64,000 nucleotides of DNA from Acanthopleura granulata (taxonomy: Eukaryota > Mollusca > Polyplacophora > Chitonida > Chitonidae): contig JABBOT010000009.1 of assembly GCA_016165875.1 (NCBI GenBank), positions 18,366,783 to 18,430,782 of the forward strand. Reading direction: 5' to 3'. Position numbers and translations under genes: made by a program. The notes beneath the pieces were generated by a model. That model saw only the letters and a list, made by a program, of their open reading frames with translations. It searched no databases and was not told the origin of the DNA. Positions within the stretch are counted from its first letter, which is position 1. The number at the start of each line of letters is the position of its first letter. Below, in pieces: positions 57,836-64,000 of this stretch.

Positions 57836-57988
57836 GTAAAAAAGACCAATACAAAAACTGTGTCTGAAAATACCGTACTACCTGATTTTGTTTTTTCACC
57901 AAATTAAAGGCAGTCAAAAGCTTTGATTATATGTTGGGTTTTAATACCTGTCGCCAATGACGTCACGCCGACTTTTCTCTGACCATAA

Positions 57989-58275
57989 AACAGAACTTTA
58001 ATATCATCTTCAAACACAGGCGCAGATTAAAGGAGTGCGGTTCACAAGAACTTTATTCAGAGGTGAACATAAAGGTGTACGAAACGTTTTGTGACGTCAT
58101 TTGTGGCCGTCGTCAATAGGGTCCACAAAACTCACCGTATAATCCAAATATTTCATTGCATTTAACTCAGTGGGGGGGAAAAAGCTTAAAACATGAGTAA
58201 GTGTATTTTTAGACACACTTTGTATTAGTCTTTCTTCCTGGGATCTCTTTCTTTATGTGATCGTTACCTTTAATG
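57989..58275 (+). repeat. Duplicated block I, copy 1
   Basis: Resembles 59946-60300 in the same orientation: GGAGTGCGGTTCACAAGAAC, TTTTGTGACGTCA, CTTTATTCAGAGGTGAACAT and TTTTTAGACACA. Confidence 0.7.
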
Positions 58276-59554
58276 CTACCAGAGCAAATGTGTTTGATAT
58301 GGCCTTGTCATATTTTTCTACAATGTTTTCAAACTTCCCTTATAACAGACCTATGCCCATCGACTGAATGTGAAATTGTGCATGGGGGACTGACATAAAT
58401 CACCAAAAACACCCGTCTTTCTCAATTATCCTTTTGTCATCATAACGTGCCAGGCCACATTTTTTATTAAAATCATACACGAACTAATCATGGGTAAGAT
58501 TTAAACAGGTGCTTGTGCTACGTATGTTGTATACCCCCGGAAATAAAACCTCTAATTAGGTATATCACTATTTGGCCTTATCGTTTAGCGTCAACTTTTT
58601 CCGCCAGCAAAAGTTTTGTCCGCCATGTGTGTTATTTTTTAAACATTTGTTGAGCAATGTTGTGTATTTTATTCGTGTTGAATAATGTATTATTTTTTGC
58701 AAGTGTTTACACTTAGCAGTGATTATCAAATACGAAAGATGACGATACACTGTATTTGTCGACAACATCGCCTCCAATAAGGATAACCACGTTATCATAA
58801 AAGCCTACTATTTATTACTGTTATTTATATATTCATTTATTCTCGGCGTAAGTGACAAGGTATATTCGCTTTTACAAATTTGCGTGCAATTTATGGTGTT
58901 CTCTTCAATTTTCACTAGTTGAAATTTAAAAAATGAACAGTCTGAAAGTTTCAGAATTGAATACATGTACAACACTTTAGAAGACGATGAAAATTGATAA
59001 ACAGTATTCGTAGACATTCAAAATATTATGTACTGAATGAAACATTAACCGGTTGTGTTTTAAAAATTAGTGTTGTCGGAAGAGCAACAAGAGTGACTTT
59101 TTCTACAAGAGACGCCACGGCCTCGGGGCCTTGTAAATCTGATGTTAAGTGAGATTCATTCTACAGGAGCAGCGTCATGAATATTAAGGCACGTGAAGGT
59201 ATTTTTACTATGTAACGATGACATGCAAGAGAATTCTGTACGGTTATATATTTTCTCATGAAAATTTATTTTCTCTGTGACGTATGTTCCAAACTTCTTT
59301 TTAACCACGAGTAATCATTGTCATGAATGGTGACGTATTTTTTCATACATCGATACCTCAACAGTGAAATGCTGGTCACTTGTTACCATCACCTGTAGTT
59401 AAACTTCAAACACAGTACCTTAATGTGACTTCGTATTGTAAATCGTCAGAGTCATCTGATGCATCGTAGTACCTTGTTAATATCAATAAAGGCGGTTTTC
59501 ACATGCCCAACGACTGTTCTGTTTCGCTTTTACTTATAATGAGGGAAGGGCTTG

Positions 59555-59690
59555 TCAAAAGCTAATCAAATGTTGGTGGTTTACTCAGGACATTCCGGAT
59601 TCCTTCACACATAGAACTGACCGCCATCGTATAAATGAAAACTTCTTGACTTGGGCGTTACAGAAGAATCGAATAAATAAATAAAAATAA
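59555..59690 (+). mobile_element. SINE family 2, 3' fragment
   Basis: TGTTGGTGGTTTACTCAGGA, ACTGACCGCCATCGTATAAA and tail GAATAAATAAATAAA. Confidence 0.7.
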
Positions 59691-59785
59691 GAAGGAAAGG
59701 CGGCTTTTACCTGGGGCACCATATGACTATCGTCCTAGCCGGCATCAAATCAGCATGCCCTTCCTTGAACAACCTAAACCTTAAA

Positions 59786-59874
59786 AGACGGCGTGAACCT
59801 CACCAAACGGCGTGAATAGGACCAGACGGCGTGACAGGCGTCTGGCGGCGTGAAAGGAGTGAGGCAGCGTGACG
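59786..59874 (+). repeat. 18-20-bp tandem repeat
   Basis: Five units built on GACGGCGTGA with alternating 20- and 18-bp spacing. Confidence 0.8.
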
Positions 59875-59907
59875 AAGGTAACCAAGTTGTAAGCAGATCT
59901 GTTCATC

Positions 59908-60043
59908 AGATGTGCCACGTCTACCTTTCTCTGGCTCTACAGCAGAACTTAAACATCTTATTCGCTTTTCTACACAGATGTGCCACGTCTACCTTTCTCT
60001 GGCTCTACAGCAGAACTTAAACATCTTATTCGCTTTTCTACAC
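59908..60043 (+). repeat. Perfect 68-bp tandem duplication
   Basis: 59908-59975 and 59976-60043 are identical at all 68 positions, beginning AGATGTGCCACGTCTACC. This is either a recent duplication or an assembly artefact. Confidence 0.95.
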
Positions 60044-60300
60044 AAAGGAGGAGTCGCAGGAGTACGGTTCACAAGAATTTTATTAAGACCTGAACATTAA
60101 GGTGTGCAAAAAGTTTTGTGACGTCACGGTTCATACACATTATCAATATGGTTCATATTACCCAAAATACATTCAAAACATTTGACTAGATTTAATTTGG
60201 TGAAAAAAATCTGACAAAAATCAGTGAAGGTGTTTTCAGATACAGGTTTAATGGTCTTTCTACTCGCCATAACTTAATTATTTTCGAGATCTTTCCCTTT
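59946..60300 (+). repeat. Duplicated block I, copy 2
   Basis: The partner of 57989-58275 (GGAGTACGGTTCACAAGAAT, TTTTGTGACGTCA). It overlaps the second half of the 68-bp duplication. Confidence 0.7.
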
Positions 60301-60783
60301 AAAGCTGCAGTCGACCCAGACTGTGATATCACTTGTCGAACGCCAATTGCCTGCCACGCAAGCAACAAGACGATTGATTCCTTGTAAACATTTAGGTGTT
60401 GTGATGTATCATTTGGTCAATAGACAAAATGGAGAAGAGACAATAATGTCACTTATCAAAGCACGAAACAGTCTTTAATCTCTGCAATTAATCCACGGAC
60501 GTCCGAACGGAATGCAATGCAAGAGTTACTGTGCCAATCTCCGCTAAAGCGAACAAGAAGTCTGACTCTATATGCACGTAACAAAAACAATAAGGCACGG
60601 GTATCACAGAAAAGTACTTACAAATGTAATAAAGTTTTATTTGCCGACAAGATGGAATTTGACATTGTAGATCTTTTTGTTGACACCATATTGTACACAC
60701 CCTTAAGGAATTGGCCAATAACTAGCCTTGAAAGTCTCACGTGGCATTTGGCTGTGGTGCAATATGTAGCATTTGGAGGTTAG

Positions 60784-60882
60784 GTGTATGTATATGTCTA
60801 TGTATGTGTTTATGTATGTGTGTATATATGTATGTATGAATGCATGAATGTATGTATGTACGTACGTATGTATGTATGTATG
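60784..60882 (+). repeat. TGTA-rich microsatellite
   Basis: About 100 bp of imperfect TATG/TGTA units, followed by a family E-like fragment GGGTTTTACGTCGTAATTA. Confidence 0.9.
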
Positions 60883-61822
60883 TTTGGGGTTTTACGTCGT
60901 AATTAACATTTTTTCATATAACGACGATAGAGTAGGTGTAAATTGATGTCGAACAACGTTACTGCGTTACAATATCTACATGTCGGACAAAAGGCTGCAG
61001 TAATTTGTCTGCGGGAGCTGACAACAAAAACCTCCACATAATTTGTCATTCGTGAAGCCAGAATTGTTAAGGCAATGTCTTCCATACATCAGTAGAAAAC
61101 AATCTGTTCCAATTAACATCGGTGCATGTCTTGATGTTTACTGCCAGCGAATGCTGACACAGATGCTGGGGAAGACAAAGACAAAAAAGATGTCTGTAGG
61201 CCAGTGCTGTGCTCAACAAGTCCGTCCTGACAAGGTGCCAAACTCAAAATATCTGCGGCTGTTCGAAATCGTAGCAGAACTTGCGTGGGATATCTGAGTT
61301 TTTTTGTTAGATTAAAATATTTTTCTCCATAAAATTTTCATGCCAGATGACGTACACCTAAGTTTTAACCGCTAATTAGCCAACGTGGTAAAATGGCGTC
61401 ACTAAATGTGTGGTTATAGGGAGTGACGATATTATTTGCTATTTATTCTGATGAATTTAAGTGTTGTGGAATTGTTTAAATCATTTTTAGAACATCTCTT
61501 AAAAACTTCTTTGGGAACTGATTCAAATTTATCTGCTGACGACATCTGTATGTTCACTCCATACAATCCGCTTCTGTCAAATAAACCGCTGGCTGCGTAA
61601 CACAATACATTCTGCACTCTGGATTGGAAATGCATGTCCCCAAGTTGACAGCCATGGTAATTCCCCCAGGAATTAAACAAATGCAAAGGACCCATTGCAA
61701 CTAGATGGGAAATCCTTGTTGTAGGAGTGATGTGTAATTTTGTTTTTCGCCCAGAAAAAGAAGGAAAAACTACTTGAATTAGATGTACAATTACAATGCA
61801 ACGTAACCGGCAGTAATCAACC

Positions 61823-62015
61823 TATTACCAATGTGACTGATGTGAGTTCAAGCCCGGCTCATGCTGGCTTCCTCTCAGATCGTACATGGTATGATCCGCC
61901 CTCTACGGAGGGTCATGGGTTTCCCCCGGGCTTTCTCCAGTTTCTTTACACCCAAATGCTAGGCGCCGCTGTATAAGTAAAATTTTAAATTGTTAGATAA
62001 GAAAATGAAATAAAT
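61823..62015 (+). mobile_element. SINE family 1, 5'-truncated copy
   Basis: From the box B region (GTGAGTTCAAGCCCGGCTCA) through a diverged body to GAAATAAATAA. Confidence 0.82.
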
Positions 62016-63267
62016 AATAACCGTCTGACCAAATCCCAGTCATATATTCACGATAGAGCCTAATTCCTAAGACAAAACTTGTTTTAAATTCAAGTTCTTA
62101 TCGGCCGGATCTGAAATGATATTAACAGACAAATAATTGTGAAAAACGAAAGGACCCGTGGAAGATCGTGGTTAACAACGAATAATTTTTTTCTGGCCTA
62201 TTCCATCGCAAGACCTATTATATAACATCTTCAACTAGATACCAGGGAAGCAGTTGCGTCATTCTGCAGCAGACTGTGAGCAGGTTGACAATCGACCTGA
62301 GCTACACTGGGATGATTTAATATCTAGCTGCAATTGATCCTTTACAAGACTTGCAATGATATCTTTGGGTATGGTCTTAGTGTAGCCGACGACCGCACAG
62401 TCTGACGACTTTATAGGGCTGATAAATGTGAGAAGTCCGAGAAGAGAGCTGAATTATTTACAGTAAATTTCGCACGATAGAAGAAAGTCCATTGATCTGT
62501 TGCTTTAATACGAGGAATACGAGACTGCAGCTACTATACGTCGTAAATCCCTGTATCATGGGATGTCTTTGTACTGTGTTACGTTTCGACCACATCGACT
62601 CAATTCCGTTCCCGCTATACCAGAGACCGTCCCTTCATCTCCTCAGGTTGAGGTGTATTTAGAGGTCAGTTCATACACTTGTGGTACGTTTCTACCCATA
62701 AGTGCTAGAGTGGAGGAGCTCCTAAATGTGACCAATCAGAATATCTGTCGTAAGCGTGCATGGCAGGCTTGACGCCGTGCTGCGAGAATTCATTGGATAA
62801 CGTTGTTACGACAAACCTGTAAACTATGTCAAGCTACCTGCAGTGTTCAGTGCAGTCAAGCTCCAAAGTGAAACACAACCCTTCACATTGTGAAGGTGTC
62901 TGATGTCTGCCACGGCGTGAATGCGAAATTTGTGAAAGCGAAGTCACCGTTGGCACCATCTAAGAGAGCTGTATATCTATTATGTCGTGTTGTGCAGTCT
63001 CAAGTCATCCGGACAGGTGTCCTAATCACGAGGGTCGTGTTCCAGGCCTTATTCTGAAAAACACTCACTCGTGGTGCATGAGTGTTCCAGGACAGCAAGT
63101 GTGTTGGGGGTGGGGTGGGGTGGAGGATGGATGTTTTGTGTAGACAATGACTTGTTCGGTTTATTTCCAAGGAAAAGAAAATGTGGCTTGAGGATAAAAG
63201 ACCGGAATGTTATGCCTGTGTTATATATCAGCTTTTGCAGTTGCCAGATGTAAGGAAGAGATCGTAT

Positions 63268-63350
63268 ATCCCATTATAATGTTGACCGCCGTCATATAAG
63301 TGAAATTCTTGAGTACGGCGTAAAACACTCATCAGGTATATGAATAAATA
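63268..63350 (+). mobile_element. SINE family 1, 3'-end fragment
   Basis: TATAATGTTGACCGCCGTC, GTGAAATTCTTGAGTACGGC and a tail with ATGAATAAATA. Confidence 0.82.
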
Positions 63351-63914
63351 CGAATCTTCCATCTATAGACTAGACCATCGAATCGGGGTTTATCGAATGC
63401 ATCCTCACAATGAACACGGTTTATTTATTCATGCATATATTGTATATATTCGAGAATTTTGCACTTACGTCTACTTGATCCATGGTTAGTCTTCTTGATC
63501 CTCTGTTCCTTTCCTTTATCCATTCTTCGTTTCCTTGATACATTGTTCGTCTCCATTGAAAATGATTTATATTGAGATGATGATCTAGTGACAGTAATTA
63601 CGAAAGAATGATGATTCAATTCCGTGTATTCACATCAGTTTCCACCAATCACGAAGAAGTAGAGTAGCATTATAGGCTTTGACCTATAAAAACCAGACTA
63701 AAGTAATAGGTGATGTAAAGTCCTCGGGATTTCGACGAAAAGCAGTTTTTCTTGATCCGATATACATCCGCTTGACGCATTGATTTATTGCTGCATCTGT
63801 CACCAGATGCGTTATCAGTTGGTAACATGTAAGCATTTTATTATTGATTTGGGAATAATATTTTACTGCTAAAGGGGTAACGAGTTCAAAACTATAGGAC
63901 TGATTTGAGCGAAA

Positions 63915-64000
63915 ATTTATTTATTTATTTATTTGATTGGTGTTTTACGCCATACTCAAGATCATTTCACTTATACGACGGCGGCCAGCATTATGGTGGG
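63915..64000 (-). mobile_element. SINE family 1, copy cut by the window end
   Basis: TTTATTTATTTATTTG tail and the first part of the body up to GCATTATGGTGGG. The head lies beyond the window. Confidence 0.92.

Larger units (their letters stand above)
60301..63267. other. Unassigned stretch
   Basis: TGTA microsatellite, a SINE fragment at 61823-62015 and a G-rich run at 63106-63126. Open frames at 60517-60783 (+), 61043-61297 (+), 61432-61695 (-) and 62563-62772 (+) have protein-like composition but no motif or splice support. Confidence 0.45.

Noticed and set aside
61432..61695. 87-codon minus-strand frame with protein-like composition
   Set aside because: It could be an exon of the minus-strand gene, but there is no donor in the right place and no recognisable motif.

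Overview
The window looks like a repeat-rich piece of an invertebrate nuclear genome, most likely a marine lophotrochozoan such as a mollusc. The grounds are intron/exon gene structure with GT-AG borders, very long introns, low gene density, abundant tRNA-derived SINEs with (AAAT)n tails, foldback (MITE-type) elements and many minisatellites. There are no bacterial operons, CRISPR arrays or viral genes. The species assignment is inference; the eukaryotic animal character is read directly from the sequence.

One gene is clear: a plus-strand, Golgi-type, single-pass sulfotransferase of the family that includes the catalytic part of WSCD1/WSCD2. Its last two coding exons lie at 54073-54312 and 55131-55459. 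Two different first exons, at 20061-20325 and 32124-32613, each encode a start, a signal anchor, a stem and the same 5'-phosphosulfate-binding motif SYPGSGNTW. Both end on a phase-1 GT donor that fits the exon at 54073. Each combination stays in frame (277 or 352 residues), so the simplest reading is one gene with two mutually exclusive first exons and promoters about 12 kb apart.

A second, less certain gene is on the minus strand, convergent with the first: a probable 3'-terminal coding exon at 57143-57591. It contains about seven tandem octapeptides (24-bp units) and a C-terminus ending in a possible PDZ ligand.

Layout. 1-20000: no gene; SINE copies of three families, a MITE nested inside a SINE, foldback elements at 9.4, 16.6 and 17.6-18.1 kb, a tandem duplication at 17 kb, and modular ~155-bp repeats at 7.8-8.4 and 15.4-15.8 kb. 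20061-55459: the sulfotransferase gene. Its introns hold minisatellites with 52/104-, 55-, 42- and 38-bp periods, several degenerate arrays, and a cluster of related ~200-bp dispersed repeats between 29 and 45 kb. 55460-57142: 3' flank with a SINE. 57143-57591: minus-strand exon. 57600-64000: SINE fragments, a perfect 68-bp tandem duplication, a diverged duplicated block and otherwise unassigned sequence.

Repeat limits are judged by eye and are approximate unless a duplicated target site or a perfect repeat fixes them.
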